The notes under the pieces were generated by a model. It worked only from the letters and a program-made list of their open reading frames with translations. It did no database searches and was not told where the DNA came from. A stretch of 64,000 nucleotides of DNA from Talpa occidentalis (Eukaryota > Chordata > Mammalia > Eulipotyphla > Talpidae). This document shows, piece by piece, positions 1-14,050 of this stretch (positions within the stretch are counted from its first letter, which is position 1; each line of letters begins with the position of its first letter). Position numbers and translations under genes: made by a program. The stretch is taken from contig NW_023600993.1 of the NCBI RefSeq assembly GCF_014898055.3, positions 1,302,001 to 1,366,000 of the forward strand, written 5' to 3'.

Positions 1-3000
1 ATGACAGAGGCACACGCGTGCTGTGACTTGGTGAATGTCGCCGCGCTGTGACGTGTGTGACGTGTCTTGGCCAGACCCCTGTGGAGGGATCTTTCTGAAA
101 GATTGATGCCTCACGCCTGGATTTGAGCTGAAGGGACATGACCTTGGCTTTGAGCTTACAGAAGGTCACCCCTTTAATAAACCCAGAGTCAGGGTGAAGA
201 GCCTCTCAGCTCGGGAGCAGCAGAGGAGAGGCAGGAGCACAGAGGGGCGTGGGCGCCGCAGCACGTCCCCTACCCCAGTCCTCATGACTCGGGGGGCGGT
301 GCTCAGGCGAGTATCTGTCTGCTCATGGGGTGCGGCCCCTTCCACTTAGCACAACAGCCCTTGTTGCGTGAAGGGAGAAATGCAACCTCCCTGTTTAAAA
401 AGGTTTCTGTTGCAAAATCCACCATGAGCACGTGGTGTTGGAAAAATGGTTTAATTAAAACAAGAAAAACTTCCCAAGCACACAGCACACAAGGGCTCTG
501 TTCCGTCAGTCATTCACGGCCCGTGCTGTGGGCTCCATAGAGGCACAGTTCAGCGTCCTCGGTCTCCCCACAGCCGGCAGCCAGGTCCACTCTCGGTTCC
601 CGAAGCCCAGCCTGCTGGCCACGCCCCCTCCTGGCCTTCCCATGCGGCCCATCTGGCTCTGCTGCTGGGCTCACCCCCCGGGGCCTTTGCGGTCTTGTTT
701 GCACAGCTCCCTTGCCATGGCCGCTCAGCGCCCTGCTCTGTAGTCGCCAGCGATCTCCCCCTGCAGCTGGTGGGATGCACGGCCTGGCCCACCTTCCTGA
801 GGCGTGTCCTGGGAGTAGCGTGGGGCCCGGCTGAAGTGCCATGATCACTGCTGCGCGCCTCTCCCCGGGCCTGGAATCCAGTCGAATCTTTCAAAAGTGA
901 ACCTGTTAAGAACTAGGTATGAAAACGCTTCTTAATGAAAGCTTGGTTTTACCTAGACTAGTGACGTGTCTCCCCGTGTTGGTCTTCTGGGAAGTCTTGT
1001 CTCCCGAGCGCAGAGCGAGCCCTCTCCTCCAACCGCGGTGGGGCACCGGGGCAGCGCAGGCACGAGAGAGGGGCTCAGTCATAACATGCGGCGCGGAGAC
1101 ATCCTTCCTGCACTCAGAGCCTGACGGCGCTGGCAAGCCAGGGGCGCTCCCAAGCTGACTTAGTTGGCACATCAGGCTCAGCCTCCAGCTAAGGCCTGGC
1201 TCTGCCTTTTTGAGGCTTAAAGTCCTTGCATGGTCAGTGGGAGCCACGAACGAGCATGTCCACTGCCTGTGAGCTCCCAAAGCCGCAGGAGCAGCGTGCG
1301 CTAAGCTCGTGTCCCGGCACCGCAGAGCCTGATGGCAGCTGAGAGCGCCAGGTGGGCGCGGCCCTGCTGTGCGCACCCGTCAGCCACGCAGCTGCCGCGG
1401 CCCCTGGGGGCCATGTGCTCCTCGGGGCCGCCTGCCCGGATGGCGCGCGATTGCGCTGCTGTGTGTTTGACGCTTGGCGAGTATTCTGTCGGGACTGCCT
1501 TTGCGTCTTCCAGCTGAAAATACATTGGCATGAGAATATAAACACGGTCCTGTTCTGAAAGGCAAAGATAAAGACGTTTCCACGAAACACACTCTCCTCT
1601 GCGTCAGGGATGAAGGGCGTGCATCGGAGGCGCCGGGCTGAATATTGTTTAATAAATTGAACTTTGTCGGTGCGTTTTTAGGCACAGACATTTCACAGAG
1701 TGTGGGTGCCTGCAGGAGACGTAGCTGCGAGCCGCACTTAATGAGCTCCCGGGTCAAACCAGCAAGCGTTTCACTTAAAAGGCAAGTTATTGACACGTCG
1801 TAAGTGAGCCCGACGTGTCAGTGTCAGTGCCGTTGAGCAGCCAGCCGTGGACAGATTAGGTTACGTTGTGCAGAATCTTGTCGCTGATGTTTTATTTGCT
1901 TTTCATTTTGGAGGGACCAGGGATGTCCGTTTAATAAGTATTATCACTAACAAATATGTGATCTGGAGCCCAGGCAGCGCCGAGCAGCAGCTTGCTAAAC
2001 AGATTGCACGCGCTGATGCAGACGGGGATGGCGAGGAGCTGAGCGGTGACACATGGCTCGGCAGCCCGTCCCCTCTCTCCTTGGCCCTGATGGCTCCCTG
2101 GAGACGGCACCTGGACCCGGACATCGCCGTCACGGCCCCACCCGCTGCTGGGCAGCGTGCCTGGGGAGCTCGAGGCCCACACAGGACAAACAGCCATTTA
2201 TTGTAGTGCGATTTTTGTTCATCAGCTCGCCCCGCCCCCGAAAGATTTCACCCATTCCTGGAGCACAGGCTCCCCCCGCCCCGTCCCTGCTCCCCACGGT
2301 CCTCCCCACCTGCGCAGGTCTCTGACTCTCCCGAGGCGGCAGCCGCCTGTCCTTGTGGGTGGGGGGATGTGCTGGGGTCAGAGGAGCTGATGTCTGCGGG
2401 GTCTAGGCCGCCTCTCCGAGCGCCGCCTCCCTGAGGGCCGCGGCTGGCTCCTGGGTAGGTCCTCCCATCCTGAGTGCTCAGGCCTGGAAAGGAGCACAGC
2501 GCAGGGGCTCCTGGCATCTGCTTTTCCAGAAGCGCAGTCATCACAGCGCCTGCAGGAGCGTGTTTTACTTAGACCGGTCACGGGAGACCGAGGAAGGGCC
2601 GCCTGTCGGCGCCGCTCCCTGGTGGACGTACAGAGAACTTGCGTTCTGGCCATCTCCTTCTGGAAACAGGCTTAGCGTTTGCAGGGGCGGGGCGGGCCTT
2701 TGTATGGACCTGTCTGTTTAGTTGGGGTCTGAAGGAAGAGGGGCGGGGAGGTGGGGACACCTGCCATTACTGGGTCTCCCCGGGGGTGTCCAGACCCAGC
2801 TGCTGTGCTGGGACACACCCAGTCTGTAGAGTAACAGGTGCATCCTGTGTCCTGTCTGCAGACTAGTTGGTAATGCTATAAAGCTGACTCTCACCAGAGT
2901 CTTCTGAAGAGCTGGCTGCCCAAGGACGCCTGCTCCTGGTGGAATTTCAGCCAGCGAACAGCTCTGCTACCCTCCCGATATCCTGTCTCCCTCACACGTG

Positions 3001-3837
3001 GATGCTCTGCCCTCCCGCTAATTGTGCTCCCAGTTTTCTAACCCTGTTGCCTCTGACGCAAGAACCCTGGGTGCGCTCTGTGCCAACTCAGTCCCCCCAG
3101 CTGTCCTCGCTGGAGGCTTCGGCGCTGCGTTCTCTTTCCTGCGCTCACAGGCGTTGCCTGCACCCGTTACCTGTGCGACTTCGTGCCGCGGTTCTTCCTC
3201 ACCTGCTGCTAGAAAGCTGGGGGCTGCCTCGTTGAGCCAGGGAGCGGCTGCGTAGCAACTGTACCACACCACGCCCACTCACGGCCCGCCCCCACCCGCC
3301 TGCCTTCTCATCCCCTCAAACCTTGTGAAGAACATACAGCTTTATGTGGGGCCTCAAAAAGAAAGCTTCTGGAAGGGGCTGGGTTTGCATTTTGAAGTCA
3401 TTGCTTCCATGTATAGGGGTTGGATGCTGAATGTGTGTCTCTGAGGGTGTTGGGTGTTGACATCAGGCCCCCCCACCAAGCAGGGGTATCCTCTGTCACA
3501 CTGAGGCACCTGCTCCCTCCATCTGTAGGTGACCCCGAGGGCCCCAGAGGCCCCAGCCCTCCCCAGACAGCGCGCGTGCCCAGTGGTGATGCTGACGCTG
3601 TCCTGCTGTCCATGAATGGGATCAACCCACGTGATCCCAAAACTGCCGCGTCTGAAATCATAGTATCTCCCTGATCTCGTTTCAAACATAATTTCCCCAG
3701 CACATGTTAATGAGGAAGACAGTATGTTGAATTAGTAAACTTCCAGGTGGTGTTGAATCTCTGCCATAAAGTAACTGTGCTCCATGGCAAATTCTGGCCC
3801 CTCTCTGATAGAATTTGAGCTGATTTTTTCATTAACC
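1..3837. other. GC-rich non-coding sequence, nothing recognised
   Basis: No repeat, exon or RNA gene that I can name. Open frames on both strands overlap each other and look like GC-driven noise. Short AT-richer patches occur around 1520-1700 and 1850-1970. Confidence 0.4.
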
Positions 3838-4480
3838 TTAAAATAATTCTCTTATCAAGATACTAAAAAATAGATGCACCATATGGTCCTGCAAGCCACT
3901 CACAGGTGTCTGTTTGAAGAATGTAAAAACCCTAATGGAGGGACAGCCGTGCCCTGTGCTCATGGCAGCGCTGTTTACGTCCGTCCAGCTCGGGGGACAG
4001 CCTGAGTGTCCAGGGAGAGGCGTGGACTCCAAAGACGTCGTCTGGGTACACGATGCCATGCCCTTGGCCATGAGGTCTGGCCGCTTGCGACAACATGAGT
4101 GGGGCTGAAGGGGTGGCGCGAAGGAAAACGTGCCAGAGGAGAGCGTTGTTGGCCCCACGTCTCTGGAGTACAGAGATAGAGCAAAGGGACAGGCCGGACT
4201 AAACCAAACAAACCCTGGAAATCTGACTGCAGAATTGAGGCCACCTGCCGGCAGAGTCCCGGAGGGCTGTGGGTGATTCTGCTGGGCTTGCAGTGGTAAC
4301 ATATATTGGGATATCGGGAACGTCATCATGTATTTTTTCTGTTTTTCAAGCAAAAATGTATCATGAATTTTCCAACAACCCAATATCTGAGGAGGTATGG
4401 GCCAGCGCCCCTAAATCACATACAGTGTCGCAAACCAATGCTGCCTCCATTAAAAATGATACAGTTAAAAAAAAAAAACA
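3838..4480 (+). mobile_element. Old L1 LINE, 3' end fragment
   Basis: From about 3870 the sequence follows the familiar end of L1 ORF2: ATATGGTCCTGCAAG, a degraded GCAGCGCTGTTTACG segment near 3966-3981, a segment matching the 'agcctgagtgtcca' part, and GCGACAACATGAGTGG near 4086. It then drifts through a 3' UTR-like part to an A-rich end near 4467-4478. It is heavily mutated and carries CpG-rich insertions, so it is an old, dead copy. No intact frame remains. The part after about 4160 is only assigned by continuity. Confidence 0.65.
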
Positions 4481-7400
4481 AACTTCTTATAATTAACCTA
4501 TAGTATGATCATCTGTTCCCACACTTAGTATCATAAGTCACTTATTGATTTTGGTATTTAGAGTAGAAATATGTCAATAAACCCCTTGCAGTTATAATGC
4601 GTGCATCGCTTACTGTGTGCAGTCAGCAGATCTAGTAGGATGACATGACCTGTCTGTCAGGAAATCCACACGAGACCAGCAGCTGTTGGATCTGAAGGAT
4701 CCGCCTTCTTACTCCGAAGTCCAGCGGCACTGACCACCTGGCGGTCTCCTGTTCAGCTGCATCAGTTGCCTTCACTGTTGTTTCAGTGGCTTGGCCAAAG
4801 GAGTGGGCAGCCCTGTGTCCGGCGGTAAGCAACTGGCTACCTTTCTTGGAGTGTCGCTCATGCCATGGCCGACCTTGAGCAGTGACGACATTAACCCGCC
4901 CAGCACAAGTGAAAATGTATATAAGCGCGTAGCGTCCTTGAAGGGGCGCTCGGCCTTTGGAGGCAGACCCGCTGAGCCTGTGCCAGCACAGTACGCCTGC
5001 TTTGTGTTAGCCTCGGCATCCTGGTGTCCTTTGCCCATGTGACAGCTGGGCCTGGGCCCGCCACGACCTTGGCATCGATGCCAGTGCGCGTCTCGCTCTC
5101 CCGGTCCTTGAGCAACTGCAGCTCAGACCCCTCTGGGTGGCCGCCTTGCCGGCCCCGACACAGCAGATGACCCCTTGCCTGCGCTGATCTGTCTATTGTG
5201 AGTGCGTCCTGGGCATGCTGTGCCTTGGGCCCTTGCGCTCTCTGGCTGCCCTGCCTGGCTTCTCCCTGAGCAGAACCAGCCCCTCTGCGGTCATCAGCAC
5301 CAATTCTCAGGGCGCTTGTGTTAAATCCACTGATTTGACAGCAGCTGGGGCTTCACTCTCCAAGTTCCTTGCTGCCTCGCCATCATTTTCATCATAACAT
5401 GCTTCGCCCGAGAATCCATCCGGAATGAGTAAGTAGAGCCCTACCCCCCCGCTGCTGGCCAAGGGCAGTCCACTGCCCGCACCTCTCGCCCGAACTGTCA
5501 CATTCTGTTTCCTTCTTAGACCACACTTCCTGGGCTTGGCGTCAGTTCCCCAGTGTCTAATCCTTAAATTCATGTGAGCATTTTACCCTACAGGCGCAAC
5601 CTGCGCTTCCTCTTGTTATTTAAGATGCTTGGTTAGACGGATTTTTGCCTTGAGAAGATAGTCTGAAGAGAATGTGTCTTGTGACCCAGGAAAGATGATG
5701 AAGTCCAGGATTTACTCCAGGTTTTGCTTTCTGAGGTCATGCAGACCTCATCCTCTTTAAAAGCTGGGAGTAAAAGTCCGTAAGCCATGGTGACGTGTTC
5801 ACTTGTTTGTAAGTGTGGATCCGAGATGCCGTCATCTTTAAGGTGTTTGTTTAGCTGTGATCGTGTGGCGATGGGTCCTCCCACTAACAGGAGTGGAGAC
5901 AGCCACGCAGTGGCCCCGAGTCCAGGGCAGGGCGTCTCCCGAGAGTAGACGTCGGGGAGGACACCAGCCCGGCGCTGTCAGTGGCTGGAATCATCGCCTT
6001 TCAACTGTAAGCACCAGCAGGCCCAGCTCGGCCCAGCCTGGGAATTGTGCAGCTGCCCCAGAATGGGCAGGTCACTGTTGATTCGGGCAAACGGAGCAAG
6101 AGTCTTGGAGCCTTGGGCACCTCTGACATGCCTTTAATGCTGAAGCAGGGGCCCAGCACACACGCAGGCAGACAGGTGGGCAGAGAGGCCGAGACTGGAG
6201 GACTGACTAAGAGCTGAGCCTCCCAGCCCCCTGGATACTGCTGTGTGCCCACAGTCACGTCGCCGATGCACTGATGAGCACGCAGGGCCCTTTCGGGCCA
6301 TCTGTTGTTTACTGAGTGTCCAAAAGGTGGAAAGCGTTGACTGATACATTTCAAGGTTAATGGCTGTCTGTTGTTGGGAAGGCAAAAAAGTGCCTGACTT
6401 ACCCCCTATTCCTTACACTGAGGAATAAAGCAGGCGAGCGGTTGCCTCGGGGGCGTCCCTGCACCCGACGCCACTGGGAGCAGAGAAGAGCCAAGAACAA
6501 GAGCCCTGCTCTGCAGGCGGGTGGGGCGAAGCCGATTTTGCTCAGCATGGCTCAGGGAGGTGAGGCCCGGTAGCAGGTGGTTGAGGGCCAGGGTAGGAGC
6601 CAAGCGGGGGCTTCTCCCTGAGCACCTCCCTCCAGCCTGGAGGCTGTAAATCCTGAGGGTCCAAACGGCTGCCCACGGCCATGTCCCGTCAGCCCCTAAT
6701 CCCGTCCCAGCATCCCCTCTGTGCTGTCCCCCGCCAACGGAGGGGACACTGCGGCCCCCTTAGGCGTGCATTTGCTGTGTCGGCCTCTGCTGTCTCCTCC
6801 ACTTTCAAGATGATACGGACACTCTCCTGCCTCCGCTAGTGACGTTCTGACCTCTTGGCCCCGTCTGTGTTGTCTCGGGGAGAGGAATGCAATCCTCCAG
6901 CGGCATTGGCTTCCCGTATCAGTGGTCACGAGTGCCCCAGAGCCTCACAGGTGCCGTTTTACTAGTTCAGACTCAGCAGCCTGCCTTGATGCCCTTAGTG
7001 ACGGCCCTGTGACGGCCCGACACCCACCAGGCCGGCCGTGCAGCATCTACTCTGCTCCGGGTCTCGTCAGAGACACTTACGTGGGCTGAGGAATTGAACC
7101 TGAACTGGCACGGCAGAGGAAGGAATGGGGAGATGCTGCAGTTCTCTGTATTTAAACGCGCCGGAGGCCGTGTGCTGAGCGTGACGGACCTGTGGACTCA
7201 CACGGGACCTTTTCACGCCTTCTGTTCCTGCGACCTGTGTCCTTGTGGCCAGTCTCGCCGCTCGCGCTGTAAGCCCCTGCCTGTCGGAGACCACACGCAG
7301 GCTCAGGGTGGAGAGAGGGAGAGAGGAGACTGGATCGCCTCCATTTTGTCAGACGGTGTCTCCCAGGGCCTGTGGCAGGCTCCAGCCGACGTGTTCATAG

Positions 7401-10400
7401 TAGGGAACGCTGCCAGAGCGGTAACCCTCCCAGGCACCTGCGTTTATTAAAAGCAAAGTTGTCAAAGTAGAAGTTAATTAGTGGAGGAAATACAGTTTTG
7501 TGAAAGCAAATAATTTAGAGTCCTCATGGGCACACATAGGTTCTGAGGAGAGAGGAAAGGCAGGCGTAGAGCTCTCCCACTCACGGGTGACCTAGTTACA
7601 GAACATCGGTGGAAGTCAGGGTGATGATTTATTGCAAAACAAGAGCTTCTTCCTCGAGTGCCCAGTGTACCCTTCGCGCATTGTCCTCTCACAGTCATAA
7701 GCTGTTCCTTAATATCTCGGTGGACAAAATGCTTGTCTCCCTGGAATTCCCTGGGCATTTGCGTACATTTGCGTGTTCCCACAGTGGGGGGGGGGCAGGG
7801 GACGGAAGGCACATGTCCCTGCATGGGTGGGGCTCATGCCTCCCCCCTTGTCCTGCGGGGCTTCGGGGGCAGAGCCAGCCTGGGTGCCGCCCTCACCATG
7901 GGCAGCCACTCTGTCCACAGCCCCAGAGTCTGAGACCTGATCCCCTGCATCTGCCTTGTGGCCTTGACCCTGGACCTTGTGACATTCACTGATCCGGCCT
8001 GCGGTTTCCTTCTTAGAAAAGGGAGGTGCTAGGGTTGGCTGAGTCTTCAGCTTTGTCCCGTCCCAGCTCCCCTAGACCAGATGCGCCCTGGGGGGCTGGC
8101 CAGCCCCACTGCCCTCCCCTCTGCTCCCTGTCCTGCTACTCAGAAGTGTCCGTCGTCCTTCGGGTGGCACGGAATGAGCCAGCTCTCCCTCCTTTTACTT
8201 GTGTTCTTGCCGTCTCCGCCTAGAAATAGAGTTAGAACCTGCAGGGGTAGGCTGGGCAGCTGTGTGGACGTGTCTGTGAAGACGTGGGTGTCTGAGTGAG
8301 ACGCACTTAGTGAGTCTCCGCCAGGGGTGTCCCCGGGGCACTGCCTTGCTGTGACACGCCTTACCGGTGTGTGACGAGAGCGGGGTGTGATCGCGAACCC
8401 CGTCTCCGGGAGGCCGGCTGTAAATAGAACAGCCGCTCGGATTTCAGCAGATGTTTGCCGCTGCGTCTTGCTGAGAGTGCGGGAAGGGGAAGACGTCTCT
8501 CCTCCGCGGAGTCGCCAGCCCGATGGCTCCATTAGCTTCCCGTGGCACACCCGCCGCAGTCTTTCTAAAGCGCCCGTTTTCTGTCCAAGGGGCCCTGCTT
8601 CGCCTCCTTCCCGGGACATGTCCCTCCGGGAGTCTCCCTCACTGCCAGGGCCTAGTCTTGAATAATCTTTCATTTGATCAGAGGCTTTCCCTGTGATCCT
8701 TCTAAAACAATGAGCAGACTTTCAAGTCCGTTCTTCCTGCCCACCGCGGCAGGGAAGCAGACGGCCCCGGTGAGGGCGCGCAGTCCCGCCTCCCTCTGCC
8801 CACAGCAGCTCTGTCCCGGGCTGTGTGACCCGGACCCCGGCCTCCTGCCCTCGCCCCCCAGAGCCCGGTTCCCGTCCGCTCCTCGGGTTGTTACTGCGAG
8901 GACGCCCGCCTCCCGGCGTGGCCCTGAGCAGGGCCTCCTCTGGGAGCTGCTTGTTCTGTGTCATGGGCCCCGTGAAGCGTCTCCGCATCTGGATGAGACG
9001 TGAAGGCGCTGTCTCTCCAGCTGAGCGCAGGAGACGCGCGGTGGGGGAGTAGATGCCTTCCATGCCGTGTGTTAGAGTTCCGAAAGTGGCCAAAGGGCAC
9101 CTTTGGAGATGTTTGGCACCTGGTAGCTTGAAGCATCCCCCCCTCAGGGCCTGCTCATGTGGTCCTCCCATACGGGCTGCTCATCCGGCCTCCTCCTCCA
9201 GGGCTGCTCGTTGAAGACTTCCTACCAAAACAAGCCTACTGCTTTTTCTCTCAGCGTCCGCCAAGAGCAGGGAGATGGTCTGCGTCACAGGAAAGGTGAC
9301 AGCCTCGGCCTGAGCGCCAGCTGTGTGCACAGGCAATTCCATTTTCTTCAGCAATGCTCCCGAGGACTCTTGGGTGGCGGGGACTCGGAGCATCCCCGTC
9401 ACAGAACTCAGAGGCGACATTTCTATATAAGAGAACCTTTCAGAACCATCTAGATCTCTGAGTAAATTTCAGACCTGCAAAGTTCAACTGGGCGGAAAGT
9501 TTGCTCAGCTATTTCCTTCATCCCTGTTTTGAGCCTAATCCTATTGCTTTTAGGCTGACTCAGATTTATAGCACGAAAATCACTGTGGGACTTCGCCAGT
9601 GACTGCCAGTGATATTTGATTTCAGAAGCTGAGACCAATTTTTATTTAATTCACTTTTTTTTCCAAGAGCTTGACCTGAAAATCAATGTCCTATAGTGAA
9701 AATACTAAATCAGTGATCTCAGATGGGCATCTCGGAGACGCTGGCCCCATGGAGGGGAGGTCAGATCAAAGTGAGCGTGGAGTTGAGCCCCGAGAACTGT
9801 TAATGAACGTATTTTAAGATCTCAAAGCCTAGCGATTTTTCTAGGTCGGCAAAAATAGCTTCTCCTGGGTGTCAGAGTGCAGCCTGGCTCTGTGGGGGAG
9901 ACGTCACAGACCCCGCGGGGAGTCAGCTCGGGGCCTCTGGCCCCCGGTCCGGCTCCCCTGCGGCAGGTGAGCAAGAGGAAGGCACCATCCTCTTCTGTAA
10001 AGCGGTCGAAGGGGGTTGTCTAACCTACCACACTCTAGCTGCTGGAGCCCGCGCTGTGTTGGCCTCCGGCTGCCAGAGGGCCCATGTCGCCAGCTGTGCC
10101 TGGGCGTGGCCTCTCGCTCCAGTACCCAGGCCACGAGGACACCAGGCGTCCGGCCTCAGGGACACGGAGGTGCTGAGTCACTGAGCCCGCGGGCCCGGAC
10201 AGAAGGTGCAGGCTGTCTGCAGTGGCACCGGGACGCACGACTCACGGGACAGACCCCAAGGTGCAGGGCGCAGCGGCCCAGGGACCTGGTGGCAATCTCC
10301 GCCTGCAGGCTTCCCCTGGGCCCAGGGCGCTGTGCCTGCTGACCCGTGAGCTGCTTCTCCAGCGCCCTGTTGTCTCACGTTTCTCTCGATGTAACGCTCC

Positions 10401-10439
10401 AGCTTGCAGCTGCACAGAGGCATCTCTGTCCAGATGTTT

Positions 10440-10470
10440 GTCAGGGCTGTCACGGTCAGGGCTGTCACAG
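10440..10470. repeat. Short tandem duplication (15-bp unit)
   Basis: The unit GTCAGGGCTGTCACG occurs twice head to tail, with a third partial GTCACAGTG following. Probably a simple slippage product. Confidence 0.6.
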
Positions 10471-11489
10471 TGCGTCACACCAGGATGTCCCTGGGGGGTT
10501 GGATGCCCACACCTGGATGGCAGCTCCTCGCTGGCCATGGCTGCCCCCAACGTTTGGAATCGCTTTGGAGCCAGGGGCCCGGGCATTAGGGTGTTCAGGG
10601 AATGCATCCTGCCTGCCACCCCTCCATCCAGCCCTCCCTCAGCTCACACACGCATCGCATAAAGATCAGGGTGTAGAACCTGCCTTAACCTCGCATGTTG
10701 CACGCAGCCTGCACCCGGGATGCACAGACACAGCGCAGGAGGTGGCGCATCCCCGGCAGCACCCGCCTGCCCTGGGACAAAGGCTCTTCCTGCCTCCGTT
10801 CCTCCTCCAGGCCAGTGACTCTGCTGTGGCGTCTCCCCTCATAGCTCACGGGCTGGCATCCTCACCCATAGCATGGCGGGAGGGGGCATCCTTGGGAACT
10901 AGGGGCTGTTGCTTCTGTGATTAGTTAGGAAGATGTGCTGGTGCATGGCGGGCCCTGCCCTGTGGAATGGACCCATTTACAGGGCAGGGTTTGGACACAA
11001 CAGGCACATGTGGGTGTCCGTGGGGGGCCCCGGAGCCAGGAGTGAGACCGGAACCCAGCTCCCCACCTCTTCAGAGCCTGCTGCCTGCAGACACCTGACC
11101 GCAGGCCTCTCACCTGGGCCTGTGAGACCAGAAGATTCTCTTACACGAGCAGCTCATCTGTCGAGGACTCACCTGCGCTTTGCCAGGGCGGCCCTAGTGG
11201 AGGGACACAGCGAACCTGGGCCTCCCTCCCAGCACCGGGGAACATCCCTACCTCTTGGCCGTCCATTTGGATAGTTTTTGTGTTAATCAGTTAGTTGTTC
11301 CCACTTGTAATTTCTATCTGTTGACTGTCGTCATACTCCTCTTATAAAACATTCTGAGTTATCACCCCATAGCCTGTAAAATACCCTAAATATTATCACT
11401 GTAACTACTCCCCATTATTTTTATGCTGAGCACATCAGACTCATCCCACAACTGAAGTCAGAGCAGAGCCTTTCCGCAGGGGAGCAGGC

Positions 11490-11960
11490 GGGAGGAGCGG
11501 GGCTCCCCAGGACCCCTCGGCTGACCGCGGCCAGACCCCTCCGCCCGCGTCTGTCCTGTGCTTCTCCCAGCCTGTCGGCGCTCTCCGGGACGTTGGGCTG
11601 GTGGTTAGTTGGCAGTCAGCGGTTGGGGCGGCCCCGCGGGCTGGGGGGTGCGCCCCGGGCGCCTCCGTGCTGCCGGGCCCGCGCGGGCAGGGCTGGCGTG
11701 CCCCTTGCCCGTGGGCGCTGCCTGGCCCAGGTGCGCGTGGCCTGGAGCCGAGAGCATCAGGCCGGGCGTTGACTCAGCCGCTGACATTTCTGTACCATTG
11801 AGCCGGGAGGCCAGAGGGCGCAGGGGTTGCCAGGTTGCTCAGGACAGCGACGTGCAGACGAAGCGGAGGCCGTTCAAGCCACATAGCAGCGTCCCGAGGC
11901 GGACAGGCCCGTGCCACCGCCAGCGGCCTGCCCTGGGTCATGGCTCCGTGCCCCTTGCTG
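11490..11960. promoter_or_regulatory. CpG-rich patch, possible CpG island
   Basis: GCGG, CCGCG and GGGCGC strings are frequent through this block, unlike the AT-rich sequence just before it (11280-11430). No TATA box, splice donor or reading frame of note goes with it. It may be an intronic CpG island or just local GC richness. Confidence 0.3.
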
Positions 11961-12092
11961 TCCGGCACCACTTAGCAGCAGCAGTTTTATTTTAAGCTTG
12001 AACGGAGCAGCAGGTCCTTTATGGGGGAGCAGTTCTTTCGGAAGGCCCAGGGAGCACGCTGGGAGGACCGCAGAGGGGGCGCTGGGCAGTGC

Positions 12093-12104
12093 ACCCCCCC
12101 CCCC
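12093..12104. repeat. Poly-C run of 12
   Basis: Twelve consecutive C, a likely site of length polymorphism or assembly error. Confidence 0.8.
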
Positions 12105-13829
12105 GCCAGCCCGTCTCCCGGGGGAGCCAGGAGTCCGTGGCTATGTGGGAGAAGCTCTCCGAGTCAGATGAGCACGTTGGGGCCCCCTGGGCCCGGGTGT
12201 CGAGGTGTGGCTGTGCCATGGGGGTCAGGGCAGCGAAGGAGCAAGTGGGCAGCAGGAGAGGCCGGGGGCGCGGCAGCAGAGGCCGCCGGCGAGCAGTCCT
12301 CGCCCGAGGCAGGACCAGCCCCGCCTTGCACCCCCGCCTGACGCGCACAGGCAACAGCTGATGGAGGACAAGTTTCACCGAACGTCAGACTGGGAGCCCC
12401 AGAAGGTTTATTTCTGCAGGAGATTAAGGTTCAAATATTTCCAGATTAGTTTCGGGGTGGCCAGCGCGTTTCCCAGCGGGGGCTCTGCCATCCCCAAGAA
12501 GCTCCTGGCACTTTTTCTTCTCTTCTAAATGAAGTGGCAGAATTGCCTCTTGAGTCAAATGGAAGAAGCCAGAATGCTTGTTGAGAGTCCTGGGGTGTGA
12601 GCGGCTGCTCTCGGGCTGAGGTAGGCCACGCAGCAGGAGGGGGTATCTCTGTGTCTCCCGGGTCAGGAAGGCCAGCGGGTGGGCTGGTGCTGGAGGCCAG
12701 GGAAGGCCTTGCACCCTGGGGCCTGCCCTGAGGGCCTGTGGGCTGGGTGGAGCCGCCACCTGGGCCGGGCTCAGTTCTGGAGGGTCGCGGTGCACACCTG
12801 CACCGCATGGACGCCAGGAGAGATCCAATCTATTTCCAGTCCCGTTGCTCTGAGAAGCTATTTTTGTCACTTACAGAAAATAAATGACACAGCAGCAGCC
12901 ATTAGCTCGAAAACTCAGGGCAGGTGTCTGTGGACCTGACGGCCCAGCACAGCATAAGGAGGAGGCCAGCCGCTTGCAGGGCATCACCCCCCACATCTGG
13001 AGACCCAGGGGGTATACAAGGAGAGGAAGAGCATTTGGTGGACAAACAATAAGCCAGAGGTGCCGTCCCGGGGAGGTCAGTGCCTCTGACTCCCCCGTCG
13101 TTTCTTGCAGCAGAGCTGGGCCCCGGGGACTCGGGTGGGAAGTGGAGGGGGGTCGTGAGGAGGGCCTGGCCTGGGCTGATCCTTGCAGACCCTGCAGCCA
13201 GTTGCAGGTCTGGGCAGCACAGCCCATGGACTGACGCAGAGAGACCACAGGGGCCCGGCCTAGACACTGCATGGCTTGTCCAGGCCCAAGATGTCCTCCC
13301 GGGGAACCCGGCATCTGGTCCACCCCCTCCACCTCGTCCCGGCGTGCATTTAACCCAGTCTGTCTGCGCGTGGAGCTTGCACTCGTTTGATTTCCTTCTT
13401 GTTGCGGTTAGTTGGATCCATTCAAGCTAGGCCTGACCTGCTTGGCCACGCGTTCCAAGGACAGGTTCTTTATGTGGAGATCTGGTCAGAGGTGTCGGTA
13501 GTGGCTGCCCAAGCCCTTCCGTGTCGAGTGTTCTTACCACAAGGAAAAAAAGTAAGCTGGCATCATCTCAGGCTTCTGGAAGGAGCCTCCAGGCATTCAG
13601 CAGCTTCTCCAGGATCAGGTGTCAAACACGACGGTTGTGGTGGCAGGGGAGGAGAGCGGAGCCAGACGCCAGCGGGGCTGTCAGGTGTATTTTGGGAGAC
13701 AGAGCTGGAAAGGAGGAGGAGGAGAAGCACACGAAACGGGGCCTCAGGTGAATTCTGCTGAATCACAGACATGAGGAAAGTTCCAGTTCTGCCGCTGTAC
13801 ATCCCCAGGTGCCCCCATGAGCCGGATGA

Positions 13830-14050
13830 GTTCTGTTTCGCTATTTTCTGTTAAACTAATGGCCAAGCCAAGCCAGTTGATTCCAACAGCTTACAAAATA
13901 GTATTGAATGTGTCCTGAACCAAACCAATATTTGAGTTAGTTTAATTGTATGGATTAACAATTGAAGACATAAAAAAGCTCATTTCTCCTCGGAATTACA
14001 TGTTTACTTTACCAAACTGGAATAAAAAATCGGATCATCTGACTGTTCTG
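13830..14050. promoter_or_regulatory. AT-rich island, possible conserved non-coding element
   Basis: An abrupt AT-rich stretch in GC-rich surroundings. It contains AAACCAATA, TTAGTTTAATTG and AACAATTGAAG strings, and I recognise no repeat family in it. Its composition is what old, slowly evolving intronic elements look like when the rest of the intron has drifted GC-rich. Confidence 0.25.
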